Part shown: positions 44,330 through 52,897 of the stretch, piece by piece
How positions within the stretch are numbered: the first letter of the stretch is position 1
Layout of the letters: every line of letters starts with the position of its first letter
The notes under the pieces: model-generated
Seen by the model: the letters and a program-made list of their open reading frames with translations, nothing else
The model's database searches: none
What the model was told of the DNA's origin: nothing
Position numbers and translations under genes: made by a program
Source: Thermovenabulum gondwanense
GTDB lineage: Bacteria; Bacillota; Thermosediminibacteria; Thermosediminibacterales; Thermosediminibacteraceae
Reading direction: 5' to 3'
NCBI RefSeq assembly: GCF_001601575.1
Contig: NZ_LOHZ01000043.1
Span: 1 to 64,000, forward strand
Length of the DNA: 64,000 nucleotides

Positions 44330-45039
44330 TAGTATTTCCTGCTGTAGATATAAAAGATGGAAGGTGCGTAAGGCTTACGCAGGGGGATTTTGATAAAGAA
44401 ACGGTTTACAGTAAGGACCCTGTAAAACAGGCCATGTATTTTAAAAATCAAGGTGCTAAATACCTCCACCTTGTGGACTTAGACGGGGCAAAGGAAGGGG
44501 TTTTAAAAAATATTGAAATAATAGTGGAGATAAAAAGAAAATCGGGCCTTTACGTTCAGTGCGGCGGAGGGATAAGGGATTTTGAAACGGCAAAGGAGCT
44601 TTTAGATGCGGGAATCGACTGCATTATAATAGGCTCTGCTTTTTTTAACCGTAGGAAAGAAGTTGAAAGGATGCTGAAGGAATTTTCCCGGGAAAAGGTA
44701 GCGCTGAGTCTGGACTTTAAAAAGGATAAAATAAAAATATCGGGATGGCAGGAAAGTGTAGAAATGGGGATAGACCATTCTGTCAAAGAAGCTGAAAGAA
44801 TAGGCATAGAAAAGATAATTTTCACCGACATAACGCGGGACGGGACCCTTGAAGGGCCAAATTTGGATGCCGCGAAAAGGTTGAGAGAAATTTTTAAGGG
44901 GCTTTTAATTGCTTCGGGCGGTATTAAAAGCGTAGAAGATGTAATGAAGTTAAAACAAATCGGTATAGATGGTGTCATAATAGGGAAGGCACTTTATAAT
45001 AACGACATTATTTTAAGCGATCTTCTAAAAAAGATTTAA
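44326..45039 (+). CDS. hisA: Phosphoribosylformimino-AICAR-phosphate isomerase
   Basis: TIM-barrel isomerase, fourth step of the pathway. The catalytic acid is in [13 protein letters not shown], the phosphate sites are CGGGIRD and [11 protein letters not shown]. Length 237. ATG overlaps the stop of hisH. Confidence 0.96.
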   Translation: MIVFPAVDIKDGRCVRLTQGDFDKETVYSKDPVKQAMYFKNQGAKYLHLVDLDGAKEGVLKNIEIIVEIKRKSGLYVQCGGGIRDFETAKELLDAGIDCIIIGSAFFNRRKEVERMLKEFSREKVALSLDFKKDKIKISGWQESVEMGIDHSVKEAERIGIEKIIFTDITRDGTLEGPNLDAAKRLREIFKGLLIASGGIKSVEDVMKLKQIGIDGVIIGKALYNNDIILSDLLKKI

Positions 45040-45054
45040 AAAAGGGTGAAAAAA

Positions 45055-45828
45055 ATGGTGGCAAAAAGGATTGTTCCCTGCCTTGATGTCAAGGAGGGGA
45101 GGGTTGTAAAAGGGATAAATTTTATAAACCTCATAGACGCAGGAGACCCCGTAGAAGCTGCTATACAATACGACAAAATGGGGGCGGATGAGCTGGTTTT
45201 CCTTGATATAACGGCATCTTATGAAAAAAGGGATATAATGATTGAAGTAGTGGAAAAGGTTGCAAAAAATGTATTCATACCCTTTACGGTAGGAGGGGGT
45301 ATACGCACCATAGAGGATATCAGAAAAATATTGGTTGCAGGAGCGGATAAGGTTTCCATAAATTCCGCTGCGGTTAAAAACCCGGATTTAATTAATGAGG
45401 CAAGCAGGGTTTTTGGAAGTCAGTGTATAGTAATTGCTATTGATGCTAAAAAACATCCTGAAGGATACCGGGTATATATAAACGGAGGAAGGGAGAATAC
45501 AGGCCTTGATGCCCTTTCCTGGGCTAAAGAAGTTGAAAAAAGAGGTGCGGGGGAAATACTCCTGACATCGATTGACAGAGACGGCACAAAAGAGGGCTTT
45601 GACCTGGAAATTACGGAGCTCATCTCAAAAAATGTAGATATACCCGTAATTGCATCGGGCGGTGCCGGAAATGAAAGGCATTTTTTGGATGTATTTAAAA
45701 TAGGTGCGGATGCAGCCCTTGCCGCCTCAATTTTTCATTTTGGAGAGGTTAAAATAGAAGATTTAAAGAAATTCCTTTTGGAAAACGACGTAGAGGTGAG
45801 AAATAAATGGAAGATAACGAAGGATTAA
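45055..45828 (+). CDS. hisF: Imidazole glycerol phosphate synthase, cyclase subunit
   Basis: TIM-barrel synthase working with HisH to make imidazole glycerol phosphate and [47 protein letters not shown] and [13 protein letters not shown] are conserved. ATG 45055 (257 residues) fits both the spacing from GGGTG and the family start better than GTG 45046. The end overlaps hisIE. Confidence 0.96.
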   Translation: MVAKRIVPCLDVKEGRVVKGINFINLIDAGDPVEAAIQYDKMGADELVFLDITASYEKRDIMIEVVEKVAKNVFIPFTVGGGIRTIEDIRKILVAGADKVSINSAAVKNPDLINEASRVFGSQCIVIAIDAKKHPEGYRVYINGGRENTGLDALSWAKEVEKRGAGEILLTSIDRDGTKEGFDLEITELISKNVDIPVIASGGAGNERHFLDVFKIGADAALAASIFHFGEVKIEDLKKFLLENDVEVRNKWKITKD

Positions 45829-46424
45829 ATTTTGATAAAAATAGCGGTTTAATACCCGTTGTGGTGCAGGACTATATAACCGGTGAGGTTTTAATGCTTG
45901 CATATATGAACAAAGAAAGTTACGAACTTACTTTAAAAACAGGCTACATGCACTTTTTCAGCAGAAAAAGGAATAAGATTTGGAAAAAGGGAGAGACATC
46001 GGGAAATATTCAGGAAGTGGTTTCTTTATATTATGATTGCGATGGAGATACTATTTTGGCAAAGGTAAAACAAAAGGGGCCGGCATGTCATACGGGTAAT
46101 AAAACCTGTTTTTTCAATGAAATTATTAAAAAGGAAAATTTAGTTGGATTTGAAATTTTGAAGGATTTAATGGTGGTTATTAATAAAAGAAAAAATGAAA
46201 AAAAAGAAGGCTCCTATACCTGCTACCTTTTTGAAAAAGGTTTAGACAAAATATTAAAAAAGGTAGGCGAAGAGGCATCTGAAGTGATAATAGCGGCAAA
46301 AAACGGCTCAAAATCCGAAATAACCTACGAAGTCGCAGACCTTATATATCATTTAAGCGTTATGCTTTCTTACTTTGATATGGACTGGGAGGATATTTTG
46401 AGGGAATTGAAAGAGAGAAAATAG
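45807..46424 (+). CDS. hisIE: Phosphoribosyl-AMP cyclohydrolase/phosphoribosyl-ATP pyrophosphatase
   Basis: Bifunctional second and third steps. The HisI half (about 1-115) has [20 protein letters not shown] and the Zn cysteines in YYDCDGD and [11 protein letters not shown]; the HisE half has [20 protein letters not shown]. Length 205 is typical of the fused form. Last gene of the operon; no clear terminator is visible after it. Confidence 0.95.
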   Translation: MEDNEGLNFDKNSGLIPVVVQDYITGEVLMLAYMNKESYELTLKTGYMHFFSRKRNKIWKKGETSGNIQEVVSLYYDCDGDTILAKVKQKGPACHTGNKTCFFNEIIKKENLVGFEILKDLMVVINKRKNEKKEGSYTCYLFEKGLDKILKKVGEEASEVIIAAKNGSKSEITYEVADLIYHLSVMLSYFDMDWEDILRELKERK

Positions 46425-46592
46425 ATTCATGCATAATTAATTCTGAAAAAATAAAATCATCATAAAAAAGATAAAAAATGGGTTTTCATATATACTTGTT
46501 TTCAATAAATTAAAGGATTTTTAATTTTTAACATAGAATATTTAATTTTGATGGTAGAATATTTATAGGGCAGCTTTTCCGAGGTGATTTTT

Positions 46593-48548
46593 TTGAAAAA
46601 AGTGGTGCTTGTTTCTCAGGGGGAAAATACAAGCCGAATGTTGACCAATCAGCTAAAGGATATAATCGGTGATTTGATAACGATTGAGGCGTATTCTATG
46701 GAAAAAGGTATTCCCAAAGATTTAAAAGCGGATATTATTTTACTTACCCATTATACCTTGCTGGAGGATTTGGATATTAATTTTGACGGGAAGGTCATGC
46801 TCGCAAAAAGGTCTATTAACTACAAATACCTTGACCTTATCTTGCAGCTTTCTTCCGATTTGCCGGTTTTACTGGTAAACGACACAAAAATCACCGCTGA
46901 AGAGACGGTTTTTCAAATAAAGGAGCTTGGAATAAATCATATAAATTTTATTCCGTATTATCCTGGAGCGAAAGAGTTTCCCGAGGCAGAAATAGCTGTT
47001 ACACCCGGTGAAACGAAATACGTTCCGAATTATATAAAAAAAGTAGTGGATATAGGGTGCAGGTTGATTGACCTTACGACGATGGTAGATATTTTAAGGG
47101 AACTGGATTTGATGGAGGATAGGGCAAGTTACCTTTCGGCAAGGTATATCAGGGAATTAGTGGAGTTAAATAAAAATTTAATTTCTGCTCGGGATGATGT
47201 AATAAATTCCAAAAAACAGATAGAGGCGATTTTGGACCTTGTTAATGACCCGATTTTTGCTTTGGATGAAGATAAGAAAATAATATTCGCAAACAATCAA
47301 GCGAGAAAAATATTGAAAAAGCTTGACGTGGAAAAAATCTTGAATACGGGAATGGGAAATAATATAGTTAGTTTTAACGGAGAAAAAATGATAATGACTC
47401 AGGTCGCGCTGGGAAAAAGTTCGGTTATACACCTAAGGTATGCCAGCGACATAGCCGAGATGGAAGAAAAACTTCGCATGGAGGCAAAAGAAAAGGGTTT
47501 TTTTACAAAATATACGTTTAATCACATTGTAGGTAAAAGTACAGCAATTTTAAAAGCCATAGAGAAAGCTAAGAAAATTGCTTCAAGTGATTCAAATGTA
47601 CTCATATACGGGGAAACGGGTACAGGCAAGGAAATATTCGCACAGGCAATACATAGCGCTTCTAAAAGGAGCAAATTTCCTTTTATTGCGATAAATTGTT
47701 CTGCATTGCCGGCAAACTTGCTGGAAAGCGAACTGTTCGGCTATGAAGAAGGGGCATTCACTGGAGCAAAAAAAGGAGGTAAACAGGGAATTTTCGAAAT
47801 GGCAAATCGCGGTACAGTTTTTTTGGATGAAATCAGCGAAATTCCGGTAGAAATACAGGCAAGGCTTCTTAGGGTGCTGCAGGAAAAGGAAGTTATGAGA
47901 ATAGGTGGCTACCGAATGGTGCCCGTAGATGTCCGAATAATAGCTGCAACAAACAAAGATCCTGTAAAACTTGTGAAAGAAAATAAATTCAGGGAAGACC
48001 TGTTTTACAGGTTAACTCCTTTGTTTTTATTTCTTCCTCCGCTCAGGGAAAGGGTGGAAGACGTGCCACTTTTATTTGATTATTTTATAGACCAAATCCG
48101 TTCGGTACCCCCCTGGCGCTGGAAGGATTTATCCGAAGAGGTAAAAAACATTCTGCTCGATTATTCCTGGCCCGGAAACGTGAGGGAGATAAAAAACTGC
48201 GTGGAGTACCTTTTAACCATGGCTGCGGGTATTCCAAAAGTCTACGATTTACCCGATATTATATGTTTAAAGGACGGGGAAAATAAAGATTCGTTTTTAC
48301 GGGAACCGAAAATCGATGAACTTTTGATTAACGTGCTTGAAATCATAAGGCAGGGAGAGGTTAAGGGTATAAAATTGGGCAGAAACAGTATAGCCCGACT
48401 GATGTCCGAGAGAGGATTTAACGTGACGCCTTCAAAGGTGAGAAAACTTTTGCAGGATCTAAAGGAAAAGGGATATTTAATTTCTGGAAGGGGAAGGCAG
48501 GGAACCGCGCTTACACCTCAAGGAAGGGCGGTAATTGGAGGAAAATAG
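46593..48548 (+). CDS. Sigma-54-dependent activator with PrpR-like N-terminal sensor
   Basis: Residues 1-190 look like the PrpR_N ligand-binding domain found in propionate regulators (for example LPVLLVNDTKITAEETVFQIKELG, then YSARYIREL-like linker text). A PAS-like segment lies at about 205-290. The AAA+ domain has Walker A GETGTGKE at 340-347 and GAFTGA at 387-392. The C-terminal 80 residues look like a winged helix (IARLMSERGFNVTPSKVRKL) rather than a Fis motif. TTG 46593 is chosen behind GAGGTG. A -24/-12 promoter before iadA, 108 bases downstream, is its likely target. Confidence 0.9.
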   Translation: MKKVVLVSQGENTSRMLTNQLKDIIGDLITIEAYSMEKGIPKDLKADIILLTHYTLLEDLDINFDGKVMLAKRSINYKYLDLILQLSSDLPVLLVNDTKITAEETVFQIKELGINHINFIPYYPGAKEFPEAEIAVTPGETKYVPNYIKKVVDIGCRLIDLTTMVDILRELDLMEDRASYLSARYIRELVELNKNLISARDDVINSKKQIEAILDLVNDPIFALDEDKKIIFANNQARKILKKLDVEKILNTGMGNNIVSFNGEKMIMTQVALGKSSVIHLRYASDIAEMEEKLRMEAKEKGFFTKYTFNHIVGKSTAILKAIEKAKKIASSDSNVLIYGETGTGKEIFAQAIHSASKRSKFPFIAINCSALPANLLESELFGYEEGAFTGAKKGGKQGIFEMANRGTVFLDEISEIPVEIQARLLRVLQEKEVMRIGGYRMVPVDVRIIAATNKDPVKLVKENKFREDLFYRLTPLFLFLPPLRERVEDVPLLFDYFIDQIRSVPPWRWKDLSEEVKNILLDYSWPGNVREIKNCVEYLLTMAAGIPKVYDLPDIICLKDGENKDSFLREPKIDELLINVLEIIRQGEVKGIKLGRNSIARLMSERGFNVTPSKVRKLLQDLKEKGYLISGRGRQGTALTPQGRAVIGGK

Positions 48549-48593
48549 GCTTTAATGGGTTGTAAATAAAGCCCATTAAAGCCTATTTTTTTT
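48544..48593 (+). terminator. Terminator after the PrpR-like activator
   Basis: Perfect 16-base arms (AATAGGCTTTAATGGG and complement) with a 12-base loop and a T-run. The left arm includes the activator's stop codon. Thirteen bases of the right arm recur in the iadA leader at 48693-48705. Confidence 0.92.
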
Positions 48594-48656
48594 ATTACAA
48601 AATAAAAAATAAAAGTTTTTCTTGAGTTTTTGGGGTTTAAAAAATAACCAAAATTA

Positions 48657-48672
48657 TGGCACGAATAATGCA
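48657..48672 (+). promoter_or_regulatory. Sigma-54 (-24/-12) promoter of the iadA operon
   Basis: TGGCACGAATAATGCA matches the RpoN consensus with a single mismatch (A for T in TTGC) and exact spacing. A possible upstream site with GGTT...AACC symmetry lies near 48633-48650, weakly supported. Confidence 0.85.
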
Positions 48673-48722
48673 AATATAAAATTAAAAAAAATCATTAAAG
48701 CCTATAGCTAAGGAGGAAATTT

Positions 48723-49886
48723 ATGATTCACATTAAAAACGCTCATGTTTATGCACCCGAAGATAAGGGAATATGTGATGTTGTAATCGAAGCAGGAAGG
48801 ATAATTTATGTGGGGGAGAAATGCGAAATAAGCGGGCCTTTTAATTTGGAAATCGTGGATTTACAAGAAAAATACCTTTGTCCTGGATTCATCGATCAGC
48901 ACGTTCACATAACGGGAGGTGGCGGAGAAGGAGGACCGGAGACATCGACCCCTGAAATTTGGCTTTCCGAACTTACAAAAAACGGTGTTACAACGGTTAT
49001 CGGATGTCTCGGTACGGATGGCGTGACGAGGTCAATGGCAAGGTTGTACGGTAAAGCCAAAGCCCTGGAAAATGAAGGTGTTTCTTCTTATATTTATACG
49101 GGAGCTTATCAAATTCCGCTTCCAACCCTGACGGGCAGCGTTAAATCCGATTTAATCTTTATAGATAAGGTTGTGGGGGTAGGAGAGGTGGCCATATCCG
49201 ATCACCGGTCTTCCGGGATCTCCCCGGAGGAACTCGCGAGAATTGCCGGGGAAGCCCGCGTAGGAGGAATGATTGGCGGCAAAAAAGGTAAAGTGCATTT
49301 ACACGTGGGAGACGGGAAAAAGGGCCTGAAAATTATATACGATGCCGCCGATTACGCGGATATTCCCCTATCTCAATTTCAGCCCACGCATTTAAACAGG
49401 AACCGCAGATTGATGAAGGAGTCCTTTGAATTTGGAATGAGAGGAGGATACTGCGACTACACCGCGGGAGAGGAGGTATACGATGAGGATGAAGTCACGG
49501 CAGCCGAAGCCGTATATGAAGCTTTAAAGGCCGGAGTACCTATGGATAACCTCACTATAAGTTCTGACGGAAACGGAAGTTTACCCGTATTTGATTCCCA
49601 AAAAAGATTAGTTGGATTGGGGGTGGGCAGCGTTTCCGCGTTGTTAAAAAGCGTTCAGGCAATGTTTTTTAAATATAAAATTCCATTGGAAATTGCCCTT
49701 TCGACCGTAACAAAGAATCCTTCAACAATACATGGGTTAAAAGGGAAAGGAGAAATAAAGGAGGGATGGGATGCGGATTTAGTTGTTTTAAATGAAAATC
49801 TGGAGATTGAGAGCGTAATGGCAAAAGGGAGGTGGATGGTAAGAAAAGGCGTTTTAGAAGTTTTCGGAACCTTTGAAAAGCATTAA
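48723..49886 (+). CDS. iadA: Isoaspartyl dipeptidase
   Basis: Amidohydrolase that hydrolyses beta-aspartyl dipeptides, including the beta-Asp-Arg released from cyanophycin. It aligns well with Escherichia coli IadA: LCPGFIDQHVHITGGGGEGG with metal ligands His60 and His62, TGAYQIP, AISDHRSS, PTHLNRN and SSDGNGS. The bridging carboxylated Lys162 of E. coli corresponds to Glu155 (GVGEVAISDH), a carboxylate seen in other branches of the superfamily. Length 387. Start ATG behind AAGGAGG. First gene under the sigma-54 promoter; a transporter follows. Confidence 0.93.
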   Translation: MIHIKNAHVYAPEDKGICDVVIEAGRIIYVGEKCEISGPFNLEIVDLQEKYLCPGFIDQHVHITGGGGEGGPETSTPEIWLSELTKNGVTTVIGCLGTDGVTRSMARLYGKAKALENEGVSSYIYTGAYQIPLPTLTGSVKSDLIFIDKVVGVGEVAISDHRSSGISPEELARIAGEARVGGMIGGKKGKVHLHVGDGKKGLKIIYDAADYADIPLSQFQPTHLNRNRRLMKESFEFGMRGGYCDYTAGEEVYDEDEVTAAEAVYEALKAGVPMDNLTISSDGNGSLPVFDSQKRLVGLGVGSVSALLKSVQAMFFKYKIPLEIALSTVTKNPSTIHGLKGKGEIKEGWDADLVVLNENLEIESVMAKGRWMVRKGVLEVFGTFEKH

Positions 49887-49917
49887 AAAAATTAAAAATC
49901 AAAAGGGAGGGTTAAGC

Positions 49918-51441
49918 TTGCTGGGTAAGTTTAAAAACATAAATATGCCTCATACTTATGTAATCATATTTTATGTGGTTTTGGCGGCATGGATTTTGAC
50001 CTTGCTTTTGCCCGTTGGAAAATTTGAAACGACAAAAAAGACATATATTCAAAATGGAAAGGAAAAAACCAGGACGGTAGTTGTTCCGGGATCCTTCCAA
50101 TACGAGCTCGATGAAAAAGGCATGCCTGTTAAAAAGCCTGCTAAGATATGGGGTACAGAGGATTTCGGCGGCTACGGTTTTCTCAATTATGTTTTTGAAG
50201 GATTGGTAACGGGGGATAAATGGGGTTCTGCTGTAGGTGTGGTAGCTTTTATTCTTGTTATCGGTGGAGCCTTTGGCATAGTTTTGCGAACGGGGGCTGT
50301 GGATTCGGGCATAATGGCGATGATAGGCCGAACGCAGGGAAGGGAGTCTTTAATCATACCCGTTTTATTTGTACTGTTTTCCTTGGGCGGAGCAGTTTTT
50401 GGGATGGGCGAAGAAACCATACCCTTTGCTATGATTGTGGTTCCGATGGTTATCGCGATGGGCTACGACTCGGTGGTGGGTATATGCATAACCTACGTTG
50501 CAAGCCAGATAGGTTTTGCCACGTCCTGGATGAATCCTTTCAGCCTTGCTGTAGCTCAGGGAGTTTCCGATGTGCCGGTGTTTTCCGGGGCACCTTTCAG
50601 GATAGTAATGTGGACCGTATTTACCGCAGCGGGTTTATGGTATACCTGGAGGTATGCCCTGAGGGTAAAGGAAAATCCATTAAACTCCATCTCTTATGAA
50701 TCCGATGAGTATTTCAGAAGTCAGGTAAAGGTTAATTCCGAAACTGAGAATGAAGAAGTGAAATTCACCACAGGGCATAAATTGGTATTACTTACCCTTT
50801 TGATAGGTATAATTTGGGTTGTATGGGGCGTAACAAAAAAGGGATATTACATTCCGGAAATTGCTTCTCAATTTTTCGTAATCGGACTCGTGGCGGGCAT
50901 AATAGGTGTCGTCTTCAGATTAAACGGTATGACGGTAAACGATATAGCTTCATCCTTTGCTAAAGGCGCATCGGACCTTACAGGAGCAGCACTAGTGGTA
51001 GGTATGGCAAAAGGGATTCTTATAGTGCTGGGAGGCACGAGCCCTTCTGATCCGACCGTATTAAATACCATTCTAAATGCTGTTTCCCAGGGTATAGGGA
51101 AATTCCCATCTTTGCTCTCTGCCTGGTTTATGTATTTGTTCCAGTCAGTATTCAATTTCTTTGTCGTATCCGGCTCCGGGCAGGCAGCCCTTACGATGCC
51201 GATAATGGCACCGCTTTCCGACCTTGTGGGTGTTACGAGGCAGACCGCCGTTCTCGCATTCCAGCTGGGCGATGGCCTTACAAACGTAATAGTGCCAACT
51301 TCCGCATGTCTTATGGGCGTCCTCGGTGTTGCAAGGCTTGACTGGAGCAAATGGGCAAAATGGCAGATAAAAATGCAGGGCTTTTTATTCCTCCTTGGCA
51401 GCATATTCGTAATTATAGCTCATTTAATAGGGTATAACTAA
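49918..51441 (+). CDS. YfcC-family membrane transporter
   Basis: About twelve membrane segments in 507 residues with the YfcC/DcuC-like signature: IGRTQGRESLIIPVLFVLFS, GMGEETIPFAMIVVPMVIAMGYD, FATSWMNPFSLAVAQG and SGSGQAALTMPIMAPLSDL. The family moves C4-dicarboxylates, basic amino acids or peptides. Between an isoaspartyl dipeptidase and a cyanophycinase-like enzyme, uptake of beta-Asp-Arg (or export/exchange of its products) is my inference. TTG 49918 is chosen behind GGGAGGG; an earlier TTG adds a lysine-rich tail without a site. Confidence 0.85.
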   Translation: MLGKFKNINMPHTYVIIFYVVLAAWILTLLLPVGKFETTKKTYIQNGKEKTRTVVVPGSFQYELDEKGMPVKKPAKIWGTEDFGGYGFLNYVFEGLVTGDKWGSAVGVVAFILVIGGAFGIVLRTGAVDSGIMAMIGRTQGRESLIIPVLFVLFSLGGAVFGMGEETIPFAMIVVPMVIAMGYDSVVGICITYVASQIGFATSWMNPFSLAVAQGVSDVPVFSGAPFRIVMWTVFTAAGLWYTWRYALRVKENPLNSISYESDEYFRSQVKVNSETENEEVKFTTGHKLVLLTLLIGIIWVVWGVTKKGYYIPEIASQFFVIGLVAGIIGVVFRLNGMTVNDIASSFAKGASDLTGAALVVGMAKGILIVLGGTSPSDPTVLNTILNAVSQGIGKFPSLLSAWFMYLFQSVFNFFVVSGSGQAALTMPIMAPLSDLVGVTRQTAVLAFQLGDGLTNVIVPTSACLMGVLGVARLDWSKWAKWQIKMQGFLFLLGSIFVIIAHLIGYN

Positions 51442-51447
51442 AGAATC

Positions 51448-51470
51448 GGGGCGGATGTACATTCCGCCCC
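51448..51470. terminator. Hairpin after the YfcC transporter
   Basis: Perfect 8-base arms GGGGCGGA and TCCGCCCC with a 7-base loop, no T-run. It may be a weak terminator or a stabilising structure ahead of the peptidase gene. Confidence 0.55.
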
Positions 51471-51598
51471 CTCCAGGAATAAAAATAATCAGGGATTAGG
51501 GGGAGTATTTCAGCTTGACGTTGATGTACAGGTTATTCAATCGCTAAGTTTTATGAAAATGCGATTAAAAAAATAAAACAAAAAAAGGAGAATATAAA

Positions 51599-52801
51599 AT
51601 GAAGGCTTGGAGAAAAAGTTTAATATGTGTTATGCTCTTGGTGTTTATCGGGCTTTTGGCGTTTGGTGTGTGGATACCATCTAATTCAAATGCAAAGGCG
51701 CAAACGGGTGGGAGTCTGGTCATTGTAGGAGGTGCTCTCAGCGACACAAATGCTGCGGTATACAACAAGATTATTCAGCTGGCAGGTGGGGCTAATTCGG
51801 TTATAGGCGTTATACCGGTAAACAGCGCCGACCCGTACGGTTCTTACGATTTTTACAGGAATCTATTCCTTTCCTACGGAGCGGGAAATGTAGTATTAAT
51901 AGACATAACAATTGACAATTACGCTACTAATGCTTACAGTCAGCAGATTGTAAATACCATAAATTCCTGCACCGGTATTTGGTTTACCGGCGGCGACCAA
52001 ATGCGTGCTGTAACGGCCCTATATGATTCCAGCGGGAACATGACTCCGGCATTGCAGGCTATTTGGAATGTCTACAACAATGGGGGAGTGATAGCGGGGA
52101 GCAGCGCCGGAGCTGCGTTGATGTCAAATCCCATGATTATAGGTGGCGAAAGTTTTGATGCTTTAAGATACGGTTCAAGCTGGGGCCCCACACTGGGAAA
52201 CGGTGTAACTCTTTACAGAGGACTCGGATTTTTCAGCGGAGGGCTCGTAGACCAGCATTTCCACGCAAGGGGTAGGATCGGAAGGCTTATAAGAGCTGCA
52301 TGGGATTATTACTTTGACCTCGCTTTCGGTATAGATGAGGATACTGCGATGGTAGTTCAGGGTAATACCATAACGGCCTTGGGGAAGAGGGGGATTACCA
52401 TAATAGATCTTACCAATGCATATAGAGATTACAGCTATAGAAACTTCAGCTTGCTCGGAATTAAAATGCACTATATTTCGAAGGGCGATACCTTTAATCT
52501 TTCAACTAAAAACATCACGCCAAATCCTGTAAAGATTAATTTAAGGGGCAATGAGTATTACAGCGGCACAATTTACACCAATGCAGTTTTTGATCCTTAT
52601 ACGGCTTATGATTGTTTCGTAAAACTTGTGGACAGCAAGACGGAAATCTATGCGATAGGTGAAAAATACGATAAGAAAGCAAAACTTGGGTTTAGATTGA
52701 GATGGGATAGATATTCGGATACTTACGGATACTGGCAGAGAATAGATGGCGATAGTTCTTATACCGTAATAAACGAATATTTGAAGATAACTCCCTACTA
52801 A
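51599..52801 (+). CDS. Secreted cyanophycinase-like peptidase (S51 family)
   Basis: Signal peptide (hydrophobic 8-26, cut near NAKA). The S51 serine peptidase core follows: SLVIVGGALSD, GIWFTGGDQMR, nucleophile Ser169 in VIAGSSAGAALM, and VDQHFHARGRIGRL, the motif that sets cyanophycinases apart from other S51 peptidases. Known cyanophycinases cut multi-L-arginyl-poly-L-aspartate into beta-Asp-Arg. The last 100 residues are beta-rich. Export fits degradation of polymer released by other cells. It ends a cluster with iadA and a transporter. ATG start behind AAGGAGA. Confidence 0.88.
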   Translation: MKAWRKSLICVMLLVFIGLLAFGVWIPSNSNAKAQTGGSLVIVGGALSDTNAAVYNKIIQLAGGANSVIGVIPVNSADPYGSYDFYRNLFLSYGAGNVVLIDITIDNYATNAYSQQIVNTINSCTGIWFTGGDQMRAVTALYDSSGNMTPALQAIWNVYNNGGVIAGSSAGAALMSNPMIIGGESFDALRYGSSWGPTLGNGVTLYRGLGFFSGGLVDQHFHARGRIGRLIRAAWDYYFDLAFGIDEDTAMVVQGNTITALGKRGITIIDLTNAYRDYSYRNFSLLGIKMHYISKGDTFNLSTKNITPNPVKINLRGNEYYSGTIYTNAVFDPYTAYDCFVKLVDSKTEIYAIGEKYDKKAKLGFRLRWDRYSDTYGYWQRIDGDSSYTVINEYLKITPY

Positions 52802-52811
52802 AATTCATCAT

Positions 52812-52844
52812 TGCGGCCCGGTTTTTTAAAAAAATCGGGCCGCA
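52812..52844. terminator. GC-rich hairpin after the cyanophycinase-like gene
   Basis: Perfect 9-base arms TGCGGCCCG and CGGGCCGCA enclose a T6A7 loop that can itself pair. No T-run follows directly. Probably ends the cluster. Confidence 0.65.
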
Positions 52845-52897
52845 TCGGGTACTTTTTGGGGAAAACTTTTAACCGATAATGAGGGGCTGATAAGATT

